Below are positions 8,486-17,619 of a stretch of 64,000 nt of DNA, one piece after another. Under the pieces are notes generated by a model. The model ran no database searches, was not told the origin of the DNA, and saw nothing but the letters and a program-made list of their open reading frames with translations. Position 1 is the stretch's first letter; each line of letters opens with the position of its first letter. The stretch comes from Herbaspirillum sp. RTI4 (GTDB lineage Bacteria; Pseudomonadota; Gammaproteobacteria; Burkholderiales; Burkholderiaceae_D): positions 2,790,001 through 2,854,000 of the forward strand of contig NZ_JAVIWQ010000002.1 in assembly GCF_034313965.1 (NCBI RefSeq), given 5' to 3'. The position numbers and the translations under genes were made by a program.

Positions 8486-9265
8486 ATGGAATTCAAAGAA
8501 ATAATTTACGAAGAAGACGGCCCTATCGGCACCATCACCATGAACCGGCCCGAAGACGGCAATATGTTTACGCCGCTGATGTGCCATGAAATTCGCGACT
8601 GCATCAATGCAATCCGGCGCGAAACCCGCACCCGCGTCATCGTCCTGACCGGTGCCGGCGACAAGTTCTTCTGCCTCGGCGGCCGCAAAGAAGGCATGGA
8701 AGATACCCAGCTCTATGCCGGTGTCCTGCCAGTGCTGGATATGTATGAAAGCATAGACCGCCTGCAAAAGCCCGTCATTGCCTCCGTCAATGGTTTCGCC
8801 GTCGGCGGCGGCAATGTGCTGCAAGTCATTTGCGACATCACTATCGCCAAAGAGAGTGCCACTTTCCGCCAGGTCGGTCCGATAGTGGGCAGCTTTGATG
8901 CTGGCTATGGCACCTGGTACCTGGAAGATCTGGTCGGTAAAAAGCGTGCCAAGGAAATCTGGTTCTGCAATCCAAAAATGACGGCGCAGGAAGCCATGTC
9001 GATCGGTCTGATCAATAAGGTCGTGCCGGATGCGGACCTCAAAGAAGAAACCCGCAAGCTGGCACTGCAAATCGCCGACCGTGGCGCATTCGCGCTGGCC
9101 TCGATCAAAGCGGCATTCAGTGCGCGTCATGGCGGCGTGGGCGGACTATCGCGCATGACGCATGACTTGTTGCTGCCCGGCTATCTCGGCACCGACGAGC
9201 ATGCGGAACTGGCCGAGTCCTTTGCCCAGCGTCGCAGTCCTGACACGTCTAAATTCGGCAAATAA
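8486..9265 (+). CDS. badI: Crotonase-family ring-opening hydrolase, BadI-like (2-ketocyclohexanecarboxyl-CoA hydrolase)
   Basis: 259 residues, crotonase fold. Oxyanion-hole segments are GAGDKFFCLGGRKEG and NGFAVGGGNVLQVICD. The block VGSFDAGYGTWYLEDLVGKKRAKEIWF is shared by only two closely related groups, MenB (naphthoate synthase) and BadI. BadI hydrolytically opens 2-ketocyclohexane-1-carboxyl-CoA to pimeloyl-CoA. MenB is unlikely because no menaquinone genes are near and the neighbours supply the four steps before BadI. The ordinary crotonase glutamates are absent, fitting a C-C cleaving enzyme. AAGGAG lies 9 bases before the start. The symbol is by analogy. Confidence 0.75.
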   Translation: MEFKEIIYEEDGPIGTITMNRPEDGNMFTPLMCHEIRDCINAIRRETRTRVIVLTGAGDKFFCLGGRKEGMEDTQLYAGVLPVLDMYESIDRLQKPVIASVNGFAVGGGNVLQVICDITIAKESATFRQVGPIVGSFDAGYGTWYLEDLVGKKRAKEIWFCNPKMTAQEAMSIGLINKVVPDADLKEETRKLALQIADRGAFALASIKAAFSARHGGVGGLSRMTHDLLLPGYLGTDEHAELAESFAQRRSPDTSKFGK

Positions 9266-9340
9266 GCAGAAAATAAGCAGCAAGCAAGCAGTAAATAAGC
9301 AACAAGTAACCGGCAAGCAACCACGACTGACACCGACACC

Positions 9341-11074
9341 ATGCAGAACATTCTTACCCTGCACAGCCCGCAACTGGCACGCGATCATTATCTTTCCGGC
9401 GTATGGCAGAATGAAACGCTGTACTCGCTGGCGCGTTCTCACGCGCAGGAGCGCCCCACCGCCTGCGCCCTGCGCGATGTGCATACCCGGCTGACCTGGC
9501 GCGAACTGGTCGACTGGGCCAACAGCGTCTCGCAAGTACTACATGACGCCGGACTGCGCAGCGGCGATAGGGTGGCCACCTGGCTGCCTAGCTGCGTCGA
9601 AGCACTGGTCGTGTTTCTGGCCTGCTCCCGCAACGGCTATATCTGCACGCCTTCGCTGCACCAGAATCACACCACCGAAGAAATCATGGTGTTGCTGCGC
9701 CGGGTGCAGTGCAAGGCGCTGTTTGCCATGCCCGGCTATGGCGCGGATGCCGAGCGTCACTCGATCTTCGACGTCGCCGGAACTCTGCCGTCGATGAAGA
9801 AATTGTTTGCCTTGTCACCGGCCGATACCGACACCGATGCACTGCCAGCGCCCGTCGGCAGCAGCCCGTTTCCCGACCGCACTGCGCCCGTCGTCCTGTC
9901 CCCGCCCGATCTCAACCCGGACAAAATCACTTACCTCGCCTTCACCTCCGGCACCACTGGCATGCCCAAAGGGGTGATGCATAGCGACAATACTTTGCTC
10001 GCCAATGGACGCGCCATTGCCGGCGACTGGCGTCATGGCAGCGATACGGTTATTTTGTCGCTCAGCCCGATGAGCCATCACATCGGCACCGTGGCCTTCG
10101 AACAGATGCTGGTCATCGGCTGCGAACTGGTGCTGCATCACGCTGCCGCCGGCAAGTCCGCGCTGGACTGGATACGGGAAACCAATGCCACCTATGTCAT
10201 GGGGGTGCCGACCCATGCCATCGACCTGCTCGCCGCACTGCGCCAGCGCGGTATGTCCTCCCTGGGTCAAGTCAAAACCTTTTACATGGCCGGTACGCTG
10301 ATCCCGCGTGAAATTGCCGAGCAGTTCCTCAAGCTGGGTATGACGCCGCAAAACATTTACGGCATGACGGAAAACGGCTCCCATCAATATCCGCTGCCGA
10401 CCGATAGCATCGATACCATCGTCTCCACCTGTGGGCGCGCATGCCGCGGCTACGAAGTGCGTCTGTTCAAACAGGAAAACCCGGACGTCGAAGTCGAGCC
10501 CGGCGAAATCGGCGAGATCGGTGGACGTGGCGGTCTGCTGATGCTGGGCTACTTCGACAATCAGGCTGCGACAGAAAACTCCTTCAATGCCAATGGCTGG
10601 TTCATGAGCGGCGATCTCGGCCAGTTCGATAGCATGGGCGCGCTGCGCATCGTCGGCCGCAAGAAAGACCTGATCATCCGCGGCGGCCACAACATCTATC
10701 CCGCCAAAATCGAAGATCTGGCGCTGCGCCACCCCGGCGTGCTGAAAGTCGCTGCCTACCCGATCGCACATGAGCGCCTGGGCGAACAGGTCTGCATGGC
10801 CATCATTGCCCGCCCCGGCGTGCAGGTCGAGGCCCACGACATCGTGCAACACCTGCGCGATGCCGGACTATCGAAATACGATATGCCGGAATACTTCCTC
10901 TGCATGGACGAGTTTCCGATGACCGCCAGCGGCAAAATCCTCAAGCGCGATCTGGTCGAACTGACCCGCACCGGCAAGATCATTCCGACGCCGATTAACA
11001 AAGTCAATGCAAAAAAAACTGAGAAAACAGGTGCGGAAACAACTGCTCTGGCAAAGGAAGAGAAAACCGTATGA
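9341..11074 (+). CDS. aliA: Acyl-CoA synthetase (AMP-forming), AliA-like cyclohexanecarboxylate-CoA ligase
   Basis: 577 residues, ANL superfamily. Seen: the P-loop TSGTTGMPKG (202-211), MTENGSHQYP in the A5 position, GWFMSGDLGQFD with the ribose-binding Asp, and GRKKDLIIRGGHNIYPAKIED. The catalytic lysine lies in MTASGKILKRDLV. A Lys/Glu-rich tail of about 30 residues follows and is longer than usual. It would activate a carboxylic acid to its CoA thioester using ATP. Identification as cyclohexanecarboxylate ligase comes from the company of BadI-, BadK- and AliB-like proteins. No clear RBS is seen; the start is the first ATG after the badI-like gene. The stop overlaps the next start (ATGA). 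Confidence 0.78.
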   Translation: MQNILTLHSPQLARDHYLSGVWQNETLYSLARSHAQERPTACALRDVHTRLTWRELVDWANSVSQVLHDAGLRSGDRVATWLPSCVEALVVFLACSRNGYICTPSLHQNHTTEEIMVLLRRVQCKALFAMPGYGADAERHSIFDVAGTLPSMKKLFALSPADTDTDALPAPVGSSPFPDRTAPVVLSPPDLNPDKITYLAFTSGTTGMPKGVMHSDNTLLANGRAIAGDWRHGSDTVILSLSPMSHHIGTVAFEQMLVIGCELVLHHAAAGKSALDWIRETNATYVMGVPTHAIDLLAALRQRGMSSLGQVKTFYMAGTLIPREIAEQFLKLGMTPQNIYGMTENGSHQYPLPTDSIDTIVSTCGRACRGYEVRLFKQENPDVEVEPGEIGEIGGRGGLLMLGYFDNQAATENSFNANGWFMSGDLGQFDSMGALRIVGRKKDLIIRGGHNIYPAKIEDLALRHPGVLKVAAYPIAHERLGEQVCMAIIARPGVQVEAHDIVQHLRDAGLSKYDMPEYFLCMDEFPMTASGKILKRDLVELTRTGKIIPTPINKVNAKKTEKTGAETTALAKEEKTV

Positions 11075-11841
11075 GCATCCATCTGCTGTACCAAAATCAA
11101 GTCGCCGTACTGCAAATAGACCGGCCTCAGGCCCTCAATGCGCTGAGCTTTGACTTGCTGGACAAGATCGGCGCGGCAATCACCACAGTCAGCAAATCGG
11201 ATGCGCGCGCGCTGGTGATTGTCGGTAACGGCGACAAAGCCTTCTGCGCCGGGGCCGACATCAAGGAACTGCAAGATCGCAGTCTGCTGGAACAAAAGCG
11301 CGGCGCCGAACTCGGGCAAGCCGTCATGGCAAAACTGGACCGACTGCCGATTCCCTCAATCGCCGTCATTCACGGCTACGCCTTCGGCGGCGGTCTGGAA
11401 CTGGCACTGGCCTGCACCTTTCGCGTGGCGACACCCAAGGCCAAGATGGGACTGCCGGAAATCAAACTCGGTCTGATCCCCGGCTACGGCGGCACGCAGC
11501 GCCTGCCACGATTGATTGGCGAAGCGCGCGCATTGGAAATCATTCTCTCCGGCCGCACCGTGGACGCGGTGGAAGCGGAACGGATCGGTCTGGTCAATCG
11601 TCTCGTCGACGGCACCGATGCCATCGCCATCGGCTGCGACTATGCCCAGCAATTCCTCGGCTACAGCCTCTGCGCCTCGCTGTTTGCCCGCGAAGCTGTG
11701 CAACGTGCGCTGGCAGTGCCGCTGGCCGATGGTCTGCGCATCGAGTCCGACCTTTCCACACTGGCTTACCAGACAGCCGACGCGCGCGAAGGCATGCAAG
11801 CTTTCGTCGACAAGCGCCCTCCTCTTTTCAAGGATCAATAA
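11071..11841 (+). CDS. badK: Enoyl-CoA hydratase, BadK-like
   Basis: 256 residues, classical crotonase. Seen: FCAGADIKEL, GYAFGGGLELALAC (first catalytic Glu) and MGLPEIKLGLIPGYGGTQRLPRLIG (second catalytic Glu). Both glutamates present means a true hydratase. In this operon it would hydrate cyclohex-1-ene-1-carboxyl-CoA to 2-hydroxycyclohexane-1-carboxyl-CoA. Start and upstream stop overlap by 4 bases, indicating translational coupling. A general beta-oxidation hydratase is the alternative. Confidence 0.82.
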   Translation: MSIHLLYQNQVAVLQIDRPQALNALSFDLLDKIGAAITTVSKSDARALVIVGNGDKAFCAGADIKELQDRSLLEQKRGAELGQAVMAKLDRLPIPSIAVIHGYAFGGGLELALACTFRVATPKAKMGLPEIKLGLIPGYGGTQRLPRLIGEARALEIILSGRTVDAVEAERIGLVNRLVDGTDAIAIGCDYAQQFLGYSLCASLFAREAVQRALAVPLADGLRIESDLSTLAYQTADAREGMQAFVDKRPPLFKDQ

Positions 11842-11843
11842 CG

Positions 11844-12587
11844 ATGAAACAGTCCTGCATAATCGTCACCGGCGCCAGCCGCGGCATCGGTGCCGCCATC
11901 GCTGAAATGCTGGCACAGGCCGGCTTCATGGTCGGCTGCCTGTCCCGCTCGGGCGATCTGCCGCAGCGGCCGAACGCCAGTCCGGAAGTGCGACAACGCT
12001 GGCTTGCCGCCGCCTGCGACGTCACCGACGCCGACGCCGTGCGCGCCGCCATGCAAGACATCAGCGCCCGCTGCGGCGTGCCGGTCAGCGGACTGGTCAA
12101 CAACGCCGGCATCCATCTCGAAGGCAAATCGGAATCTTTCCCTCTCGACCAGTTCGAGCAAGTGATGCGCACCAACGCGACCTCCGTGCTGATCGGCAGC
12201 CAGAGCGTATTTCCGCTACTGCGCGAACATGGCGGTCTGATCGTCAATATCGGTTCGTTTTTCGACAAGATGGGCGTCAAGCGCAATCTGGCGTATTGCG
12301 CTTCCAAGGCGGCGGTCGGCGCCATCACCCGCTGTCTGGCGGTGGAATGGGCCTCGGTCGGCATCCGGGTCATCGATGTCGCGCCGGGCTATATCGCCAC
12401 CGACCTCAACCGCGACTCGCTCTCCAGCGGCCCCTTGCGCGCGTTCCTGGAAAAACGGATTCCGCGCGGCGAACCCGGCACCGCCGAAGAAGTCGGCGCG
12501 CTGGTGGCGCAACTGTTTTCCATGCCTTGCCATTTCCTCTCGGGCGAAACAATTTATATCGATGGCGCGCAAGGTATTGCGCACTGA
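11844..12587 (+). CDS. badH: Short-chain dehydrogenase/reductase, BadH-like
   Basis: 247 residues. Seen: the nucleotide-binding GASRGIGAA (10-18), NNAG (86-89), Ser138 and the catalytic Tyr151-x3-Lys155 (YCASK). By position it would oxidise 2-hydroxycyclohexane-1-carboxyl-CoA to the 2-keto compound with NAD, the step between BadK and BadI. The sequence only establishes the SDR family; the substrate is inferred from the operon. AAGGA lies upstream and the gap to the previous gene is 2 bases. Confidence 0.72.
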   Translation: MKQSCIIVTGASRGIGAAIAEMLAQAGFMVGCLSRSGDLPQRPNASPEVRQRWLAAACDVTDADAVRAAMQDISARCGVPVSGLVNNAGIHLEGKSESFPLDQFEQVMRTNATSVLIGSQSVFPLLREHGGLIVNIGSFFDKMGVKRNLAYCASKAAVGAITRCLAVEWASVGIRVIDVAPGYIATDLNRDSLSSGPLRAFLEKRIPRGEPGTAEEVGALVAQLFSMPCHFLSGETIYIDGAQGIAH

Positions 12588-12600
12588 TGAAAGGACGACC

Positions 12601-13767
12601 ATGAAGCTGCTGGAACGATTAGATGAGCGCCTGCCCCTGACACAAGAAGAACGCATGCTGCTCGACAGCGTGCGCGTACTGGCGCGGGAACAAATTGCAC
12701 CGCATGCAAAGCAAGCGGATGAAACCGCTGAATTCCCGTGGGAGAACGTGAACGCGATCAACCAGCTCGGTCTCAACGCCATGTTCATCCCCGAAGAATA
12801 CGGCGGTGCGGCCTTGTCCTTTACTTGTTATCTGGCCTGCGTCAGAGAAATTTCCAAAGCCTGCGCCTCCACCGGCATCATTTGGGCCACTAACTATCAC
12901 GCGATCAAGCCCGTCATCGAATACGGTAACGAAGAACAAAAGGCACGCCTGCTGCCCCGAATCGCTGAAGGCGGACTGGCCGCGCTGGCCATCACCGAAC
13001 CGTCGGCCGGATCGGATGCCACCGGCATGAAAACCACGTTTCGTCCCGATGGCGATCACATCGTCATCAACGGCGGCAAGACCTTCATCACCAATGGCGA
13101 CGTCGCTGACCTCTATCTGCTGTTTGGCAAATGGAGCGAAATCGACCATCCGAAAGCCGCCATCTCCACGCTGGTACTGGAAAAAGGCACGCCGGGTCTG
13201 AAGCTCATTGGTATCGAAAACAAAATGGGTACCCGCGCCTCCAGCACTGCCACACTGGCCTTCGACAACTGCCGCGTGCCACGCGCCAACCTGCTGCAAG
13301 AACCGGGTGATGGACTCAAGATTTTGTTCGGTTCGCTCAATCGTTCGCGCCCTAGCGTAGCGGCACATGCACTAGGTATCGCCCGCGCCGCATTCGAGGA
13401 TGCGGTCGCCTACATCAATGAGCGCAAACAGTCGGGCAAAAAGATTCTTGAATTTCAGGGCGTGCAATTCCTGCTGGCCGATCTGGCAGCGGAACTGACC
13501 ATGTGCGAGTCCTATCTGTGGCAGGTCGCCGCCATGGTGGAAGCCGGCGAAACCGATTTCGGCACCGAAGCGTCGATCCTGAAGTTGCGCGCCACCGATG
13601 CGGCCATGCAGATCAGCACCGAGGCGGTACAACTGTTCGGCGGCTATGGCTACTGCAAGGATTACCGGGTCGAGCGTCTGATGCGCGACGCCAAGATTAC
13701 GCAGATATGGGAAGGCACTAACCAGATTCACCGACAGCTCATCGGTCGCAGCTTTCTTACCAAATAG
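12601..13767 (+). CDS. aliB: Acyl-CoA dehydrogenase, AliB-like
   Basis: 388 residues, standard length. Seen: the FAD/substrate signatures ITEPSAGSDATG (131-142) and the C-terminal YGYCKDYRVERLMRDAKITQIWEGTNQIHRQ region, with Glu371 in the position of the usual catalytic base. AliB oxidises cyclohexanecarboxyl-CoA to the 1-ene. The neighbours fit, but the family is broad and a 2-methyl-branched or straight acyl-CoA substrate is possible. AAAGGA lies upstream of the chosen ATG. The longer frame from 12376 overlaps the SDR gene and is rejected. Confidence 0.8.
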   Translation: MKLLERLDERLPLTQEERMLLDSVRVLAREQIAPHAKQADETAEFPWENVNAINQLGLNAMFIPEEYGGAALSFTCYLACVREISKACASTGIIWATNYHAIKPVIEYGNEEQKARLLPRIAEGGLAALAITEPSAGSDATGMKTTFRPDGDHIVINGGKTFITNGDVADLYLLFGKWSEIDHPKAAISTLVLEKGTPGLKLIGIENKMGTRASSTATLAFDNCRVPRANLLQEPGDGLKILFGSLNRSRPSVAAHALGIARAAFEDAVAYINERKQSGKKILEFQGVQFLLADLAAELTMCESYLWQVAAMVEAGETDFGTEASILKLRATDAAMQISTEAVQLFGGYGYCKDYRVERLMRDAKITQIWEGTNQIHRQLIGRSFLTK

Positions 13768-13776
13768 GAATCCAAT

Positions 13777-14652
13777 ATGACCACCATCAAGACCGTCGGC
13801 GTCGCCGGCAGCGGCACCATGGGTACCGGCATTGCCATCGTCGCCGCGCGCGCAGGTTTTCGCACGCTGGTGTACGACACCCGACAATCGGCGCTGGACA
13901 AGGCCAAAGAACAAACACGGGCCTTTCTGGAAAAGTCGGTGCAGCGCAAAAAGCTGGAACAGGCACAGCTCGAGCAGATCATGGCGAACTGGTCCGGTAC
14001 GACTGATCTGGCCGAGATGGCGGCGTGCGATATCGTGATCGAAGCGGTGTTCGAGGATCTGGCAGTCAAGCATGAACTGTTCAGCAAACTCAATGCGGTA
14101 TGTCCGCCGCATACCTTGTTTGCATCGAACACCTCCACTATTTCGATTACCGAAATTGCCGGTGGTTGTGGCCGCGCCGATCGCTTTGTCGGCATCCATT
14201 TCTGCCTGCCGGCGCAAATGATGAAACTGGTGGAAATGTCGCCCGGCATCAACACCAGCGAGGACAGCTTTCAGCGCGCCTGGGAATTCTCCATCGCGCT
14301 CGGACAAAAGCCGGTCAAGACGCAAGACACGCCCGGCTTCATCCTCAACTACTTTCTGATTCCCTTCAATAACGATGCTATCCGTCTGGTCGAACAAGGC
14401 GTTGCAGAAGCGGCTGATATCGACAAGGCCATCAAGACGGCGCTGGGTTATCCGATGGGGCCGCTGGAACTGCTCGATCTGGTCGGACTGGATACGCAGC
14501 GCCTGCTGTGCGACGCCATGCACGGACTGACCAATGAACCGCGCGCGGCCTGCCCGCCACTGGTAAGACGCATGATCGCCGCCGGCCACCTCGGCAAAAA
14601 AACCGGCAAGGGCTTCCATGCCTATGCCGACGCAAAGATGTTTGGAGCCTGA
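13777..14652 (+). CDS. 3-hydroxyacyl-CoA dehydrogenase (PaaH/HbdA type)
   Basis: 291 residues. The N-terminal Rossmann domain has GVAGSGTMGTGIA, then ASNTSTISITEIA with the catalytic Ser/Asn region. Next comes the catalytic His in GIHFCLPAQMMKLVE; the usual family sequence here is HFFNPVPxMKLVE, so the motif is altered just after the His. The C-terminal domain contains DTPGFILNYFLIPF and GYPMGPLELLDLVGLD. It would oxidise a 3-hydroxyacyl-CoA, plausibly the 3-hydroxypimeloyl-CoA formed after ring opening. It lies 9 bases after the aliB-like gene with AGGA before the ATG. Confidence 0.88.
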   Translation: MTTIKTVGVAGSGTMGTGIAIVAARAGFRTLVYDTRQSALDKAKEQTRAFLEKSVQRKKLEQAQLEQIMANWSGTTDLAEMAACDIVIEAVFEDLAVKHELFSKLNAVCPPHTLFASNTSTISITEIAGGCGRADRFVGIHFCLPAQMMKLVEMSPGINTSEDSFQRAWEFSIALGQKPVKTQDTPGFILNYFLIPFNNDAIRLVEQGVAEAADIDKAIKTALGYPMGPLELLDLVGLDTQRLLCDAMHGLTNEPRAACPPLVRRMIAAGHLGKKTGKGFHAYADAKMFGA

Positions 14653-14653
14653 C

Positions 14654-15331
14654 ATGAATCCTTCCTACCGCATCATCCAGAACGGTGACAGCGCTTCGTT
14701 TCCGGGCGAGCACCTCTTTCTCAGTCAAGCTGAAACCGACACCCGGTCAGCCGCCGTGGTCTATCTCGGCACCGGCAGCGGCGCTGCATTCAGGGCAGCG
14801 CCGGATGTTCCTGACGCTCCGAATGTCCCTTTTATCGCCATCGAACTCGGTAATGAATGTCTGGGCGTACACGCTGGCGAGCCGCAAAATGGGGTCCTGA
14901 CGAACGTACTCGGCTTCGCCCGCTTCCGTCTCGGCGACGCCGAACCCAGCGCGCTGATCGAGCTGGTGCGGCAGTCATCCACTTCTGAAGCGGCGCTTGC
15001 CGCCGCCAAAGCGGCATTCGAAGCTGCCGGCTTGACCGTCGCCGTGTGCAATGATTTTCCGGGACGCATCGTCAACCGACTGGTGCGCCCTTACTACAAT
15101 GCCGCGCTGCGCCGGCTGGACGAAAAACTAGCCACCGCCGCCGATATGGACATGACACTGCGTCTCGGTCTCGGTTATCCCGAAGGCCCGATCGCCCTGT
15201 TGCAACGTACCGGCCTGGCCGACCATTACGAAGTCAGCCATGCGCTGTATCAGGCACTCGGGCAGGAACCGTATGCACCGGCACGCGCCGCGCAAGTGGC
15301 CCATGCGCGGCAACAGAAAAAAGAAGCCTGA
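14654..15331 (+). CDS. 3-hydroxyacyl-CoA dehydrogenase C-terminal-domain protein lacking a dinucleotide-binding motif
   Basis: 225 residues. The C-terminal half is a 3-hydroxyacyl-CoA dehydrogenase dimerisation domain (NDFPGRIVNRLVRPYYNAALRRL, then GLGYPEGPIALLQRTGLADHYEVSHAL). The N-terminal 100 residues have no GxGxxG motif and no catalytic Ser/His pair, so NAD-dependent dehydrogenation is not expected. It starts 1 base after the complete paralogue at 13777 and may form a mixed dimer with it or bind acyl-CoA. Alternatively it is a decaying duplicate, but the frame is intact and its stop overlaps the next start by one base (TGATG). Confidence 0.7.
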   Translation: MNPSYRIIQNGDSASFPGEHLFLSQAETDTRSAAVVYLGTGSGAAFRAAPDVPDAPNVPFIAIELGNECLGVHAGEPQNGVLTNVLGFARFRLGDAEPSALIELVRQSSTSEAALAAAKAAFEAAGLTVAVCNDFPGRIVNRLVRPYYNAALRRLDEKLATAADMDMTLRLGLGYPEGPIALLQRTGLADHYEVSHALYQALGQEPYAPARAAQVAHARQQKKEA

Positions 15332-16449
15332 TGCAAGCGCTCAAGGGAATCAAGGTCCTCGATTTCAGCACGCTGCTGCCCGGCCCGATGGCGACGCTGC
15401 TACTGGCCGAAGCCGGTGCCGAAGTCTTGAAAATCGAACGGCCCGGTAGCGGCGACGAGATGCGCGGCTACACGCCCAAATTCGGCAGCGACAGCGTGAA
15501 TTTTTCGCTCCTCAATCGCGGCAAGAAATCGATTGCCATCGACCTGAAATCGGAAGAAGAACGCGCGCGTCTGGACCTGCTGCTGCGCGATGCCGACGTG
15601 CTGGTCGAGCAGTTCCGTCCCGGCGTCATGCATCGATTGGGGCTGGACTATGAAACTCTCGCGCGCATCAATCCGCGTCTGATCTACTGTTCCATCACCG
15701 GTTACGGTCAGACCGGCCCGCTGGCGCAAGTGGCCGCGCACGATCTGAATTATCTGGCCGAGACCGGCATGCTGGGACTGAGTCGCGGCGCGGACGGTGC
15801 GCCGGTGCTGCCGCCGGCATTAATTGCCGATATTGGCGGTGGCGCTTATCCGGCGGTGATGAATATTTTGCTGGCATTGCAAAACCGTACCCACACGGGT
15901 CAGGGCTGCCATCTCGATATCTCTATGGCCGACAATTTGTTTCCCTTCATGTACTGGGGTCTGGGCAATGGCTGGAGCGAAGGACAGTGGCCCTCGCCCG
16001 GCGCGGAACTGGTCACCGGCAGCACGCCGCGCTACCAGATTTATCGCACCAGCGACGGCCGCTATCTTGCTGCGGCACCGCTGGAAGACAAGTTCTGGCA
16101 CACCTTCCTCGAACTGATAAACATCCGACAGGACGCTTTATCGAAGGACGATGCGGAAGCAATCCGTCAGGTTGCCGCCGTCATTGCGCAACAACCGGCC
16201 CGCTACTGGCTGGAAAAATTCAAGGATCGCGACGTCTGCACGGTACTGGTAGCGGATTTGAAAGAGGCAGTTCAACATCCGCACTTTATCGAACGCGGTC
16301 TGTTCCAGGAAATATTGAAGGATGGCGAGGGACGCAGCATACCGGCGCTGCCGGTGCCTATTTGCGCGCTATTCCGTCAATCCGTCCCTGCGGCCTCACC
16401 GGTGCTGGGGGAATCCAACAAGCTACTTGTAGAGGGGCAAAAATCATGA
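15331..16449 (+). CDS. CaiB/BaiF-family protein, alpha-methylacyl-CoA racemase-like
   Basis: 372 residues. Seen: [45 protein letters not shown] and [14 protein letters not shown]. In alpha-methylacyl-CoA racemases an HDxNY motif carries the catalytic Asp, and this protein matches it (HDLNY). The operon's first gene is a more distant member. A racemase would be useful for epimerising the alpha carbon of 2-substituted acyl-CoA esters before a stereospecific dehydrogenase. CoA-transferase activity is the alternative. The end overlaps the next start (ATGA). Confidence 0.82.
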   Translation: MQALKGIKVLDFSTLLPGPMATLLLAEAGAEVLKIERPGSGDEMRGYTPKFGSDSVNFSLLNRGKKSIAIDLKSEEERARLDLLLRDADVLVEQFRPGVMHRLGLDYETLARINPRLIYCSITGYGQTGPLAQVAAHDLNYLAETGMLGLSRGADGAPVLPPALIADIGGGAYPAVMNILLALQNRTHTGQGCHLDISMADNLFPFMYWGLGNGWSEGQWPSPGAELVTGSTPRYQIYRTSDGRYLAAAPLEDKFWHTFLELINIRQDALSKDDAEAIRQVAAVIAQQPARYWLEKFKDRDVCTVLVADLKEAVQHPHFIERGLFQEILKDGEGRSIPALPVPICALFRQSVPAASPVLGESNKLLVEGQKS

Positions 16450-17435
16450 AGGCGGTACTGATACGTGAATTTGGCGAACCTGCCAGCCTGCGGGTGGAAG
16501 AAGTACCCGATCCCATTTGCGGAGACGGTGAGATTCTGATCGAAGTCAAAGCCATCGGCGTGAATTTTCCTGACCTGTTGGTGATACAAGGCAAATACCA
16601 GGTTCTGCCGCCACGGCCTTTCAGTCCGGGCAAGGATGTGGCAGGTATCGTGCGCGCTGTCGGTGTCAATGTCAGCACGATCAAAGCAGGCGACCGCGTG
16701 ATGGCGCAGCTTGAGTTCGGCGCTTATGCCAGTCTGGCGCTGGCGGCGCAGCAGTCCTGCCATGTACTGCCGGAGAGCATGTCGTTTACCGATGCGGCGG
16801 CGATGGGTCTGGCTTATCAGACGGCCTACTTCGCGCTGCTTGACCGCGGCGGATTCACATCCGGTGAAGCGGTTCTGGTCAACGGCGCGGCGGGTGGCAT
16901 TGGTCTGGCGGCGGTGCAAATCGCCCGAAGTCTGGGTGCGACGGTCTTCGCCGGTGTCAACGACCCTGCACATGCGGAACTGGCGCGGCAATATGGCGCG
17001 CAGCATATCGTTGATCTTGACGCGTCCAATTTGCGCGACAGCCTGCGCGATCAGGTCTATGCGCTCAACAACGGCAAAGGCGTCGACATCGTGCTTGACC
17101 CGCTGGGCGGCGATGTGTTCGATGCCTCACTGCGCGCGCTGACCTGGTGCGGGCGTGCCGTGGTCATCGGTTTTGCCGCTGGCCGCATCCCTGAGATCAA
17201 GGCAAACTATCTGCTACTCAAGAATATTGCCGTGAGTGGTTTGCAATGGAGCGATTACCGGGAACGCAGGCCGGAACGCGTCGAGCAGGTGCAGCAGGAA
17301 TTATTCCGGCTCTATTCGATGGGCGCGCTCAAACCGCATGTGGCACAGGCACTGCCGCTGGCGCAGTTCGCGGATGCGCTCGCGGTGCTGCAAAAAGGCA
17401 AATCGGTGGGGAAGCAAGTGCTGATCATTGACTGA
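16446..17435 (+). CDS. Zinc-independent medium-chain dehydrogenase (NADPH:quinone oxidoreductase/enoyl reductase type)
   Basis: 329 residues. Seen: a GroES-like N-terminal domain with [15 protein letters not shown] and [12 protein letters not shown], then the nucleotide-binding [16 protein letters not shown]. Catalytic-zinc cysteines are absent, so it belongs with quinone oxidoreductases and acyl-CoA/enoyl reductases. It could reduce an unsaturated intermediate or re-oxidise NADPH. It is the last gene of the operon starting at 7120. A small GTCAAC/GTTGAC hairpin follows at about 17444-17460 without a T-tract. Confidence 0.83.
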   Translation: MKAVLIREFGEPASLRVEEVPDPICGDGEILIEVKAIGVNFPDLLVIQGKYQVLPPRPFSPGKDVAGIVRAVGVNVSTIKAGDRVMAQLEFGAYASLALAAQQSCHVLPESMSFTDAAAMGLAYQTAYFALLDRGGFTSGEAVLVNGAAGGIGLAAVQIARSLGATVFAGVNDPAHAELARQYGAQHIVDLDASNLRDSLRDQVYALNNGKGVDIVLDPLGGDVFDASLRALTWCGRAVVIGFAAGRIPEIKANYLLLKNIAVSGLQWSDYRERRPERVEQVQQELFRLYSMGALKPHVAQALPLAQFADALAVLQKGKSVGKQVLIID

Positions 17436-17619
17436 CGCCCAGTCAACCCACAGTTGACATCGTGCGGCGTTCGGCGTCACACCATCACAAACGCGTCCGC
17501 ATCCATTGCACTTGCACTTGCACTCTGCCCCAAAAACACGGCGACCCATTTCTACGCGGAAGGGTAAAGTATCGTCCTATTCAAATACGCCATGAATATT
17601 TCACAACAGGACGAACCCC

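Noticed and set aside
8486..9265. Naphthoate synthase (menB)
   Set aside because: The motif fits MenB as well as BadI, but no menaquinone genes are near, and the neighbours supply the BadI substrate.
9815..10852. 345-codon minus-strand frame
   Set aside because: Antisense to the acyl-CoA ligase; no recognisable motif.
13372..14655. 427-codon minus-strand frame
   Set aside because: Antisense to the acyl-CoA dehydrogenase and 3-hydroxyacyl-CoA dehydrogenase genes; no domain, caused by high third-position GC.
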